From NCBI GenBank assembly GCA_900617975.1, contig UZAE01013005.1:8546-28012 (forward strand): a DNA stretch of 19,467 nt. The letters are read 5' to 3'. Within the stretch, counting starts at the first letter, position 1. Each line of letters begins with the position of its first letter. Under the pieces are notes generated by a model. It did not search any database. It was not told the DNA's origin and saw only the letters and a list, made by a program, of their open reading frames with translations. Both the position numbers and the translations under genes were made by a program. The stretch is from Rodentolepis nana. Lineage: Eukaryota > Platyhelminthes > Cestoda > Cyclophyllidea > Hymenolepididae. This document shows positions 9,097 through 18,665 of this stretch, in pieces.

Positions 9097-10954
9097 GAAA
9101 TTGATTGAAAGATCGTAAGTATTTTCTTACTTATGCCTAGTCTGAACTTCAAGTAAGCAAGATACAAAGTGGTAGCAACTTTTGCAGAATATCTAAATAA
9201 GCTATCTTTGATAGACAGGGCAATAACACACCAATGGGAGGCCTGGCACATGTAAAGATTAATGGCATTAATGACGCAAAGAGCTTTTAATGTCTTCTGA
9301 TTGTATTGGCGCACAATGTATTAATCGATAAAATTCTTCATTTGGTTTAAATAAAATATTTCTTTATTGAATTAATTTATAACCTGGCATTTTTAATAAA
9401 ATTGAACCTAGGTAAAATTAAATTTAAAGCTGAATGAGAATTTTAGTGAAAGGACTAAATTTTAAATACTTTGGCCAACTTCACCATTATAAATTTTGAT
9501 CTCTAAAATAAAAGTGGAAAGTAGCCTTTTTGGTTAACATGCTTGCAGTGTTTCATATTTTTCAAAGCAGTCTTAGATACTTCATTGCTAATGTTTTTTG
9601 AGTTTTAGCTTGAGTGGGTTATCTGTGTCTTCGCTCGCATCTAACAATGTCCAGTAAGATACGAATTTTATTAAAATTTGACGGTTGGAAATAGGCATTC
9701 ATAGAAGTCTAATACTGTGAATGATGCTAACTAGTTTGCAGCATAAGTTATTGATTAAATTGGTAAATATTAATGGTTTCAAAATTAGTAATAAGCAACA
9801 TATTTACAATAGCCATGAAATTACTAAATAGTTTTATGAGAAGGAAATTGAACAAAAGCGCCTTTAGGTAATAGTGAGGCCCCTTTTACAAATAAGGAGC
9901 CCTGAAATAGTTCAAAATGTTCAATAAAAAATACGCACGTATATGAGCAGATAACTATATATGGTAATAGCCTCGTTTTCATAATTGTCCTTTAGAAAAA
10001 ACTGACAACTTTGGTTTAATACATCTTGCGTTGGCTGTCGAGAACAATAACATCCACATAGCTCGCTAATTCATTGCAAACAGAGCAGTGGTTTATCCGA
10101 ATTGGGAAATATTTGATAACCAAGCACTCATTGTTTAAGAATACTTTACAGAAATTTTACAATCTGTTTCTTCGATTTAAAAATAGCTCAAAATCAAACC
10201 TAATTAACATATGAACACGTTAAAATTATTTTTAATACGTGCCTCTGATCTTTCATATCACTGAAGTTAGAATCAGAGTTTCCATTTTAAGTATCCGGGT
10301 GAACGTAGCCACAGGTTTTTCATGCATTCAGCCAAATCACATATGTAATCCATTTATTAATGAAATAATAGCTTTACGAACTATTGTGTATGAGGTCTGT
10401 GTAAAATTTATCCACCATAAAATTGACGAAGATTCATTAAAATATCTTGGGTCAGCAAAGCACAACCTCAGAAGAAAAGCAAAAAAACTTTTAAGCTCAT
10501 GATTTTCATCTTTCGGGAAGACAAAAAATTTTGAGTGGTTTGAATTAAAGGGTTAACTGAGATTATAAACTAACTATCGTTGAACCGCCAAGCCTACTGC
10601 TTCCATTTAATCTTCATTTCTATCTTAATATATTTATTTTACTTAGCAAATAGCAAAACAGGATGTCATTTATAAATTAGTAAGAATAATGTAATAAAAT
10701 GTGACATTGACAAGGTATTCAAATTAGGATAGTCTTTTAATACAACTTCGACCCAAATTCTGACATAATAACACGATAGTTAACATTTTAATCATTTTTT
10801 CACTTTTAAATATTATGAGAATTTAAATCTTAAGAATAGTTTGTTTTTTACCGTTCATGTTGAGTTTTCTTAAGCAAGAATACTTAGTTTGATTTGCCTT
10901 CATTCAGTTTAGTCTTAAGGTTCAACTTTTAGCCTAACACTATTTAGCTCAAGG
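9087..10954. promoter_or_regulatory. Divergent intergenic region between ETHE1 and the GANP gene
   Basis: About 1.9 kb separates two start codons facing away from each other, so both promoters, and any 5'-UTR exons, should lie here. The sequence is AT-rich. I cannot point to a specific core promoter. The 87-codon plus frame at 10239-10502 starts at a non-ATG codon and has no recognisable domain. Confidence 0.5.
10946..10954 (+). promoter_or_regulatory. Acceptor-like AG just before the GANP start codon
   Basis: TATTTAG at 10941-10947 is followed by CTCAAGG and then the ATG at 10955. The arrangement parallels ETHE1 (AG|CTC a few bases before ATG) and is compatible with trans-splicing or a short 5'-UTR exon. 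Confidence 0.4.
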
Positions 10955-11027
10955 ATGGATAATGGCTTGTTCAGTGGCTTTGGATCGCAAAGTTCTTCAT
11001 TTCCAAAACCCAATTTATTTTCTGAAA
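10955..11027 (+). CDS. MCM3AP: GANP exon 1 (FG-type N-terminus)
   Basis: It encodes MDNGLFSGFGSQSSSF and continues to L-F-S-E, 24 codons plus one base, ending at donor AAA|GTACGT. The GLF and GFG motifs match the nucleoporin-like start of GANP. The small size makes it easy to overlook. Confidence 0.8.
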
Positions 11028-14000
11028 GTACGTGTTTTTAAAATTATTATTAAGATGATTTCCATCTTCTTATCTATTATTATCGATAAAGTATTCGAAT
11101 TGGGGATATGGTTTATCTCATTATATAAAGCTGGTCTTAATTAGAGTATAATTCAATGTTTGTGCTAATTTATAGCAGTAAAAAATGAACGCGTTGGGCT
11201 TTTCAACAACATATCCGAAAATTCCTCAACAGGAGGTCTGTTCGCGTCCTCTAACTTATCTGCCGCGCCAAATGGACTATTTGGATTGTCCACTCGCGAT
11301 TCAACTGGAAAGTCGGGTCAAACAATTTCACTAGAAGAACCTAAATTTGAAATTGAAGACTCAGAATCTTACGCAATTGACTTGACTTCCGATAATGCAT
11401 CTGACGACCAACCATCCTCTTTTCAGCTTTTGCCAGAATCTAACAATGAATCGGGGAAAAGTGCCTTATTTTCATATTTACCTTCTCATTCATCAATTAA
11501 TAATGCATCGAAGGGTGATTTCTTTTCCGGATTTGCTAGATCGGAAAATTCGTCAGTTAAAAATATTGCTCCATCGACTAACCTCTTCATTGGATTTGAC
11601 AAAACACCCCAAAATAAATCGCAGTCTTCCTCAACTTGTTATAACCCCTCTGGAACTGGATCAATGGTATCTCAAAAACAACTTTTAAGTGGAAGTGATT
11701 TAAACGCTAAAAAGGGTGCTCATGTTTTGTTTGACCAGTCATACTTACAACAGAAGGCAAATCCTCCATTTTCTTCCATTAAAAAGTCGTCTTCCGTGCC
11801 TTCTTTCACCAGCGTAAGCTGCTTGCGAATTTACTGCTATCCTGTAGTCTCTTTCTGGGGCTTCTATTATCCGTTGAATGCTTTAGAGTGACGAAAGCAC
11901 ACACGAAAGGGCCACAACAATACAACAACGTTTGACCATCTTAGAAGCGAAGGACAAGGCTGAGCATAAACGTAGACAGGCCGTTTCTCTTCCCATCAAC
12001 CCATCAAACGATGCCTCAAAATTCAAACAAGTCACTATTGGAAATTGCCCTGATATGTGTCCAGAAACTGAAAGGTGAGTAACATTGTAAGAGCCACAGA
12101 TTTGTTGAATTGTTTTTTGATTATTATTTAAAGTGCAATTTTATTATAATATAGTCTGTTTTATAAGTATTCGATGTTCATTGCTTCTAGTTGACTGTAT
12201 TACATTCATAAAACTTCTTTAGTGCTCATCCAAGTAGCCGTAAAATTATCTTACATCATGATTTATCACCTTAAAACTTCCCAATTTTTAGAGTTATCGC
12301 TCATAAGTCGGATTTCGATATCTGTCATTTTGGGTGCGCGATAGACTTACCTCCATGTGGTGTGCACCCTGGGCAAAAAAGTCTATAACTCGACATTTGT
12401 CTTCAAATTTTTTGAAGTGATCTAAGGGGCTAATGATAAATATAATAAAGCCTGCTATTTGAAGCAATAATATCTGTCATCTTTATTGTTTCTTCTGTTG
12501 ACTTTTTTCAAATGTTTCCTTCCTTTATCTATATTAAAAGGCGATTAAATGGTGTCTCCCTTCAAATTTCTTTAAAATTTCAACTATTCAAGAGCGTGAG
12601 AAGTCATTAACACGTTACAAAGTTGAGAGATACCATGTTCAGGTTTAGGATAGTGTATCATTACATGAGTAGATATCTGGTATATGTGAAGACCGATAAT
12701 AATTTTTATTTGAAACTCAAGCTTACATGCCCTATAATATAGTTTCAAACAGCTAAATTTAAATTTTAAATGAAACCTCCGATGATATGTCTTCTTTTCA
12801 TGTTTCTTTTAATTGAAATCTGTTAAAGACCTGATTATAATTCTGTGTATGAACCTGCGTTGAATCTTAACCATTGCTACTTAGTGTTCTTGAGTAACGT
12901 TATGATAACATTTTTACTAGTCTTCCCATTGAACTTCTTTTTACGTTTTCCATCATTTATGCGGTTGAAACAGAAATTGAGTGGCCTATGTGTATCAGAA
13001 AAAAGTGCTTCATTAGTTGTTAAGGCCGATTCCAGTCTGTGTGGTCTATTCCATCCATAATTTAAACCGATGAGTAGTATCATGTGTTTGAATAGTTATT
13101 CATATGCTTCTTCTCACCTAGGTATCTTCGTGAGTTTCGACATCGAGTTTCTTTGTTCGAGACTCCTCAGAATGAGGCTAATTCGGGATCTGGTGCTTTC
13201 TTTCAAATGGATCATACCCGTGCTGTGAAGGATTACAGCCGGTCGGCTGCAGATCAGGCTGAGCCGTTACCTTGGGAATTGAGACCTCCTGAAGTCCTCG
13301 ATCGCACTATGAACTATCTTCTAGCAGCTATTGCGGATAGGCCGGAAAAGGAAGGCGGCGAAAATCTTTGGAAGCCATGGTTTGTTCCACTTTTCCTTGA
13401 AACAGACCTTTTATTTTAACCTGAAGGGCACTTTTTAATGCCACTTTTGGTCTTATGTATTTACTTAAAGTAACCCCTTATTTACTGTTTTGTAAGGGAA
13501 ATAAAGTCGAATAAGGCTTATTAATCTTATTTCCAAACTTCTTTAATTAACTTCTTCTGTTGGTGTGTATTCAGTTAATCACACTATTATACATTTCAGT
13601 TTACGTAAGAGTTACTTTGCCTCAGTTCGTTGATGTATGGTATGTAGTCAAAGTCTCCTTTCTTTTTAAGCTCACTGACTATAAAGTCCTAAAGTCGGTT
13701 ACATAACTTTATTTCCTTTAATGCAATCTGAAAGAAATGCGGCTTATAGAATTTACTATATTTCCTTGATCACTATTCAGTTCATGGATTGAAGAACATT
13801 GTTTGATAATTTTTTGCTACTTTTTAGCGTTTTTTTAAGATTTTACCTCTGTATTCTTCGATATTGGCCATGCTTCTCAAAGATAGTCTGTCAACTTCGA
13901 AACTAAGCATATCATTCTGATAAATGACGGTTTGACCACATTAGTCTCAAAACATGAAAATGGGACATTCTGTTGTGTTTTCTGTCACTTGTTATGGCCG

Positions 14001-17000
14001 GACGTGTCCCGCGTTTGAGGTACTCGAACTTTCCCACTCTCTTGACTGATGTTAATCAGTTCGGTTCTTTCATTTTTAGGTACGAATTCCTCTGGACACG
14101 AACGCGAGCTATTCGCAAGGACATCACTCAGCAGCGTCTGTGTTCACCCACCATCGTGTCTATTGTGGAAAAGATCACTCGATTCCACATCTTCTGCGCT
14201 GCACGTCTTGTTGATCAGTCATTGGATGCTTTTGATCCTCGCATTAATTCGGAGAACCTTACTCAGTGCTTGCAGACCCTGAAGGAGCTTTATTCAGATA
14301 TTCAAAGTTCTGCAGGAAGCAACGCGATGGTGAAATTGTGTCCCCGTGAGGCCGAATTTCGGGCCTACATGATTCTCATGAAACTCAATGAGTGTTCAGT
14401 CTTGGAGTAAGTTTCTAGTCTTTGTTCCTTGGTTTCCGTCTTATTGGTGTTTATATCAAGCATCAATCTCATACTACATCCCTATAACTGAATGCATGTC
14501 ACAAATAATCGGTATGGATTAATAGTTTCTCGTTTATTCTATTGTCCTGAAAACCAATCGATAAGCTATTTGGAAATGGTTGTTAATTTTCTTAGTCAAA
14601 AATCCGTATCACACCAATTTAAATGGATTTGATTCATCAGTTCTACAAATTTACGAAACCAAACTTCAGATTATGTGTAGAGAAATCAATTATTATCACC
14701 ATGGCATGTTTAATCGGGGTGTGTGTTTGTGTCTGGTGTTGTTAGTCTTGATCACTACTTCAATCTCCCTTGTCTCAGTGAAATTAAAAATTTTGCCCTG
14801 GGAATTATTTATACTTGTTCTCGTTTCTGAGTAAAAATAAAGCATGAACGTCACGGCAACAAAACCCAGACGTGATTGGTGTGTGATCAAGCGTGCAAAC
14901 CACGTTAGGCCACAGTACACTGATTGGGTCTTTTTTGCTTGCTCTCAGATTGGTTCTACAAATAGCCATAGCCATATGTCTGTCTACCTCTGTAGTGAAG
15001 TTCAGAAGTTCCCCGAGGCAGTGCGCAAATCACCTGAGGTGCAGTTTGCTATTTCCGTGCACTCCGCGGTGGCCGAGCGCAATCACGTCCGTTTCTTCCG
15101 TTTAATTCGTCAAGCTAACTGTCTCACAGCGTGTCTTCTCCACCGGTACTTCGGACAAGTCCGGTCACATGCTCTCCTTGCCCTCTCCTCCGCATTCCTC
15201 GGACATCCTAGGCATGAAGTCATTGTAAGCAACCCATTTCTTCTTTTACTTTCATTTTACATGATCACCTTAATGTGTCATTAAAACTTGAGTGAGTGTG
15301 TCTTGGTTCTAGCACCTCATTTAGATCCAAAGGAAGAAGACAGTTCGCTTGTGACTTAACTACGCCCTCTTATGACCTCCATTAAAATAGTACCCTCTTT
15401 ACTAAAAAATATAGATATTGGGTAAATGAATTACTTGGTTAGTCAGAAGAAGAGTTGATTTGAGTGCAACTGACTCCCCCCCCCCTTATCTATCCGGATA
15501 ATTGTAATCAGCCTAACATATACTTAGATATTATCAAATAAGAGCGGGTCCTCTTGAGTAGTTCTTAATACACAGGTAAAAAATGCCACTTCTTTATTTT
15601 ACATTCTCAGCCCTTATTTCAAGCCCCCCCCCCCTACCCTTATTCCCACATATCGACCGTTACTGAGGCGCAGTGTCTATTTCTACATTACGTTCTACTG
15701 TTCGATGACAGAATAAACCGCAGTCATCAGGTAGCAGCTCGATTCACAATGACTAACGCTGAGATGCGGAAAATCAGAATTAATTCCTTTGACCCCTATA
15801 TATTGGAGTTGATTCTGGGGCAGGGTGTCAACGTTTTTTCTTAATTCAGCTACTTAACCTCCTTTTTTGCAGTATCCGCTGTTCAAATTCGTGCACCAAC
15901 TCGGCTTTGAATCGTCCGAAGATGCACAAGAATTCTGCGAGCACTGGGGTGTTTTTGTCTCCAACGAGGTGGTAGTTTTCTCTCGAAACTCACCTCCCCG
16001 TGAGCCAGAACTCGCTTGGAAGGAAAGACGGTCTCCTAAGGTATGTCGTCTCCCTTATTTAATGTCCATTTCTTGCTAACTAAGATCCCCCTAAGTTGTT
16101 TTACCATCAGACAGTCTGGTCTTCTATCGTTTTTACCTATATGTCTACTAGATGTCACAACCTGTAGTTAACTCCAATGCAGAGAGAGAGATGGTGAGAG
16201 ACGAAATTGAAGTGTAGTCACTTAGATGATCCGAGTATTTCGAGTCAACCATGAGTGAGGCTGGAGAAATTTGGACTTTTGTTCAGCTCAAATTTGGTAA
16301 CATGCGATGGTGCTTTCTTATTGGCCCTAGGTTGTTTGTTTTCGGGTTGAAGAAGCTTCTCTCTCTCGAGAACTTGGTAGCGATTGGGAGGATGGCATTC
16401 TGTTTGGTCTTATAGAGTAACATCACAAGACCTATTAGCACTTAGCTAATACCCATTACTGGTCATTGCAAATTTAAATTGGGTAGATCAATAATAGCCT
16501 TCACTTAAGCAACTATATATATCTTTGTTTTGCACACCCTGGCACTGTGTTGAAGTTGATCGTTAAATTGAATTGCATAGTTCGCCTCTTAAAAAAGGCT
16601 CTCTACTTTTGCACAGCAAACGAAAAATCTAGCACCTTCTGGTGGTGGGGTGGTGGTGGTGGTGGTGGTTTACTCGTTTATCAAGACAGTGGTCATGAAT
16701 GCGCTGCGTCTTAATAGACACCTGGTGGAAGGAATGGCCAATGGCACTGCCGAATTTCGGTCAACAATGTGAGTGGCAGACTACGATTTCCGTACGAGCA
16801 AAACTCCTTGATGCTACCCTCTATTCAAGAAAATTATCGTCACACGCCTTCCTGAATAGGATTGCTCGTTGTTAGTACGCTCTCGTATCAGGAAAAAGGG
16901 GTTTAACGTAAAACAGGAAGACTGTTAGATATTTCGCTCGGGGCATGAGCCGATCGATCAGACATTTGGGAGTGGGTCATCCTCTTGTTTTTAAATCGAT

Positions 17001-18665
17001 ATATCACTTAGGTGCAAATGAATCTTCGCAAATGATGCCATATTTCAATTGATTGATGAAGTTAAGCGTGCTTGTTTGGGTTTTGTAGCTAATTGAAGGC
17101 AAACGGAAAGGCCGTAGTCTTTGTGATCTCTTCAATGGTGGACAACTAGATTCTGCCTTCGAAAAACCAGAGCCTGTCCACTCTTCCTTCGATGTTGATG
17201 GAAATTTGCTTCCTATTCAAGTGATCCAACAGTCTCCGTTCTGTCCATCCTCCAACAAAACCAATTCACCAATCGTACATTCTAATGATGCGAGTAATGA
17301 CAATGAAAAGGAGGTGATTGACTTGTCTGTAGAGGAAGGGCAGGAGAATGAAGGTGCTGATGGATACCAATTTGTGGATAACTGTGATGAGGAAAATGGG
17401 TCGCAAGGTAGGTGATGATACAATTTCTCAACCCACCCCCGTCCTTTTATGAAGAAATATCATACCTTTACCTGCTCACTTAACGCTTGTGTGGGGCATG
17501 GGGACGCATAATCATCAAAATGAGCGTTTCTGTTTAGATTCTACTTACTATCTCTTGACATACATGTCATACGTTATTCAATGGTTCTTTATCTCGTTCT
17601 TAAAGTTAAGGAGTGGTGTATTAGAGACAATTCGGATATTCAATTCCACTAAATGCCCTTCGGTGAAATGGTCTGTCTTATTTCCAACACTTCTTCGTGT
17701 TCTAAACAAGTTGGCATTTACCTTGGTGAGTTTGAAGTAGACTATAAAAGTACATCAATTAATGGAATTTTCAGTTTCCCCTTAATCACGTAATGTTTGT
17801 GTCTCCCCATTCAAATCTCGATATCAAATACTAACGTTTGTTTACAATACTATCAAATGGATCTCAGCATGTGAGAGGATTTATCTCTATTCTATTTTCA
17901 TAGAAGATGATCCTCAACCATCACCGGTTCAATTTTCTCGACCAACTTTTCAGTGGCACTCTCCATTTTCGACTACCTCCGATATTACCAAACCTCCAAT
18001 CGTTCCTTCGTCAACTGAGGTTATTGACGTTGAGAGTGATTACAAAGCATCAGAAGGAAACATTGTCCATAAATCCTCTTTCTCTTTTACTGATTGTGCC
18101 ATCATAACCGAGACAGTGGATAGTGTTACAGAGGATCTAATTGATGAAACCGCTCACCAGCTGACGCGTCAGGTTAGTCATTGATCTATATTTTGTTAGT
18201 TAATATGAAAAGGTAAAATTTTGAATGTCGCTGAAATCGGATTAGAACCTCATACTGTTAACTGGGATGTTCATGGTATTACCGTACGGCTTATGATAGC
18301 TAAAGTTTAATCTCAGAACAGCTTAGTCGCATGTCCCAATTTGTAAAAATTTAGAAATTCAGAGATTGAATGTGTGTTGAGGTAACCCAAGAGTAGGACT
18401 TTGATTTGGGTAGTGGTCTTTGTTTTCCAGAACGTCAATCTTGGGTGGTTGAGTCCAGCCATTAGTAATTTGTTCATCCACTTTTTTCTTCCCTCTTACG
18501 AATCGATTCGGATTTATTTTGCAGATTTGCAGTGAGGAAATTGGCCAACGTCTTTCCCTCTGCTCCTCCATTGTGGAAGAGATCGCAGATGAAGTACTTC
18601 AAAGCTTTCTGCAGTCTGCATTGCGTGAAGTCATCCATGCGACTATTGGGGATATTTCCATTAGA
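10955..18665 (+). CDS. MCM3AP: SAC3-domain mRNA export scaffold GANP/MCM3AP (5' ten exons; 3' end outside window)
   Basis: GANP is the metazoan Sac3, the scaffold of the TREX-2 complex that links transcription to mRNA export at nuclear pores. Exons: 10955-11027, 11179-11813, 11887-12074, 13122-13379, 14080-14406, 14996-15224, 15873-16040, 17089-17407, 17904-18172 and 18525-18665. The ten exons join without a stop into 869 codons. Residues 1-60 have FG/GLF motifs as in pore-binding N-termini, and 61-236 are Ser/Asn-rich. The SAC3 domain starts at C-P-D-M-C-P-E (290-296) and contains K-D-Y-S-R-S-A-A-D-Q, E-P-L-P-W-E-L-R-P, R-T-R-A-I-R-K-D-I-T-Q-Q and V-R-F-F-R-L. After it come an acidic linker and, from about residue 805, the amphipathic region expected to bind ENY2 and centrin. 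No RRM is visible between the FG part and SAC3, unlike vertebrate GANP. The MCM3-binding C-terminus, if present, lies beyond the window. The family call is secure. An alternative exon-2 acceptor at 11174-11175 would add one residue. Confidence 0.93.
11179..11813 (+). CDS. MCM3AP: GANP exon 2 (Ser/Asn-rich, GLF motifs, SUMO-interaction-like motif)
   Basis: The frame is open from the acceptor TTATAGCAG at 11170-11178. GLF-type motifs (VGLFNN, GGLFAS, NGLFGL) occur early. AIDLTSDNASDD follows at 11373-11408, and S-G-F-A and I-G-F-D occur later. It ends T-S at AGC|GTAAGC. Starting at 11176 after the nearer TATAG is equally in phase. Confidence 0.88.
11887..12074 (+). CDS. MCM3AP: GANP exon 3 (start of SAC3 domain)
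   Basis: It follows a 73-nt intron (11814-11886). It encodes a charged helix, R-L-T-I-L-E-A-K-D-K-A-E-H-K-R-R, equivalent to the vertebrate R-Y-R-L-L-D-Q-R-D segment, then G-N-C-P-D-M-C-P-E-T-E and the first two bases of R299. The donor is AG|GTGAGT. Confidence 0.93.
12075..13121 (+). other. GANP intron 3 (about 1.05 kb, hosts retroposon copy B)
   Basis: GTGAGT to CACCTAG. The retroposon insertion with its duplications occupies 12319-12483. The rest is AT-rich with no other recognised feature. The frames at 12845-13083 on both strands are intronic. Confidence 0.85.
12319..12483 (+). mobile_element. SINE-like retroposon, copy B (internally deleted), with target-site duplications
   Basis: The body is 12332-12470 (139 bp), beginning GGGTGCGCGATAGACTTACC and ending GCAATAA. 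Flanking direct repeats are at 12319-12331 (TATCTGTCATTTT) and 12471-12483 (TATCTGTCATCTT), 12 of 13 identical. Compared with copies A and C, it keeps the first ~40 bases and the last ~60 (GGGGCTAATGA, then AAAGCCTGCTATTTGAA) but lacks about 180-200 bases between them. It is inserted in sense orientation in GANP intron 3. Confidence 0.82.
13122..13379 (+). CDS. MCM3AP: GANP exon 4 (SAC3 core)
   Basis: It completes R299 and encodes Y-L-R-E-F-R-H-R-V-S-L-F-E, then V-K-D-Y-S-R-S-A-A-D-Q and E-P-L-P-W-E-L-R-P-P, the most conserved SAC3 block. It ends W-K-P and two bases of W385 at the donor ATG|GTTTGT. That donor is weak, but the Y-E-F-L-W junction with exon 5 confirms it. Confidence 0.95.
13380..14079 (+). 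other. GANP intron 4 (700 nt)
   Basis: GTTTGT to TTTTTAG. AT-rich, no feature recognised. The open frame running into exon 5 from 13973 is intronic upstream of 14080. Confidence 0.85.
14080..14406 (+). CDS. MCM3AP: GANP exon 5 (SAC3 core)
   Basis: It encodes Y-E-F-L-W-T-R-T-R-A-I-R-K-D-I-T-Q-Q and then F-H-I-F-C-A. These are followed by E-N-L-T-Q-C-L-Q-T-L-K-E-L-Y and E-A-E-F-R-A-Y, all strongly GANP-like. The seeming stop after V-L-E belongs to the donor GGA|GTAAGT, so the exon ends in phase 2. Confidence 0.95.
14407..14995 (+). other. GANP intron 5 (589 nt)
   Basis: GTAAGT to CTGTAG. No feature recognised. Open frames here on both strands (about 14580-14920) are intronic. Confidence 0.85.
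14996..15224 (+). CDS. MCM3AP: GANP exon 6 (SAC3 C-terminal half)
   Basis: It completes D494 and encodes E-V-Q-K-F-P-E-A-V, S-P-E-V-Q-F-A, N-H-V-R-F-F-R-L and A-C-L-L-H-R-Y-F-G-Q-V-R. These align without gaps to the PCI/winged-helix-like part of SAC3. The donor is ATT|GTAAGC, phase 0. Confidence 0.95.
15225..15872 (+). other. GANP intron 6 (648 nt) with two poly-C runs
   Basis: GTAAGC to TTTTTTGCAG. It contains runs of 10 C (15476-15485) and 11 C (15624-15634) and no other recognised feature. Confidence 0.85.
15873..16040 (+). CDS. MCM3AP: GANP exon 7 (end of SAC3 domain)
   Basis: Fifty-six codons: Y-P-L-F-K-F-V at the start, then E-D-A-Q-E-F-C-E-H-W-G-V-F-V and a basic end, R-R-S-P-K|GTATGT. 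It corresponds to the vertebrate F-P-L-D / E-E-A-T-D-F-L / H-G-L-T-V segment. Confidence 0.92.
16041..17088 (+). other. GANP intron 7 (about 1.05 kb)
   Basis: GTATGT to TTTTGTAG. It contains a GGT microsatellite at 16641-16669 and no coding feature that I recognise. Confidence 0.85.
16641..16669 (+). repeat. (GGT)n microsatellite in GANP intron 7
   Basis: Nine GGT-like units with one interruption (GGGG). G-rich on the transcribed-sense strand. Simple sequence, probably length-polymorphic. Confidence 0.9.
17089..17407 (+). CDS. MCM3AP: GANP exon 8 (linker with acidic patch and SUMO-interaction-like motif)
   Basis: It begins L-I-E-G-K-R-K-G-R-S-L, the end of the SAC3 winged-helix region. A Ser/Pro linker follows, then E-V-I-D-L-S-V-E-E at 17311-17337 and an acidic tail. 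The frame's apparent end just past 17407 is intronic; the donor is AAG|GTAGGT, phase 1. Confidence 0.88.
17408..17903 (+). other. GANP intron 8 (496 nt)
   Basis: GTAGGT to TTTCATAG. No feature recognised. Confidence 0.8.
17904..18172 (+). CDS. MCM3AP: GANP exon 9 (linker, start of ENY2/centrin-binding region)
   Basis: The exon has no in-frame ATG. It reads D-D-P-Q-P-S-P-V-Q-F, then E-V-I-D-V-E-S-D (18017-18040), and ends E-D-L-I-D-E-T-A-H-Q-L-T-R-Q at CAG|GTTAGT. The final helix resembles the D-E-L-I-Q-E-A-L-Q-R start of the human CID segment. Both junction phases agree with exons 8 and 10. Confidence 0.85.
18173..18524 (+). other. GANP intron 9 (352 nt)
   Basis: GTTAGT to TTTTGCAG. No feature recognised. 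Confidence 0.85.
18525..18665 (+). CDS. MCM3AP: GANP exon 10 (ENY2/centrin-binding helix)
   Basis: Forty-seven codons with hydrophobic residues at helical spacing (S-S-I-V-E-E-I-A-D-E-V-L-Q-S-F-L). This suits the long Sac3 helix that binds Sus1/ENY2 and centrin. It ends I-R at AGA|GTAAGT in phase 0, so at least one more exon must follow beyond the window. Confidence 0.85.

Noticed and set aside
14696..14920. Open frames on both strands between GANP exons 5 and 6
   Set aside because: They lie in an intron defined by exactly matching donor and acceptor and conserved flanking protein.
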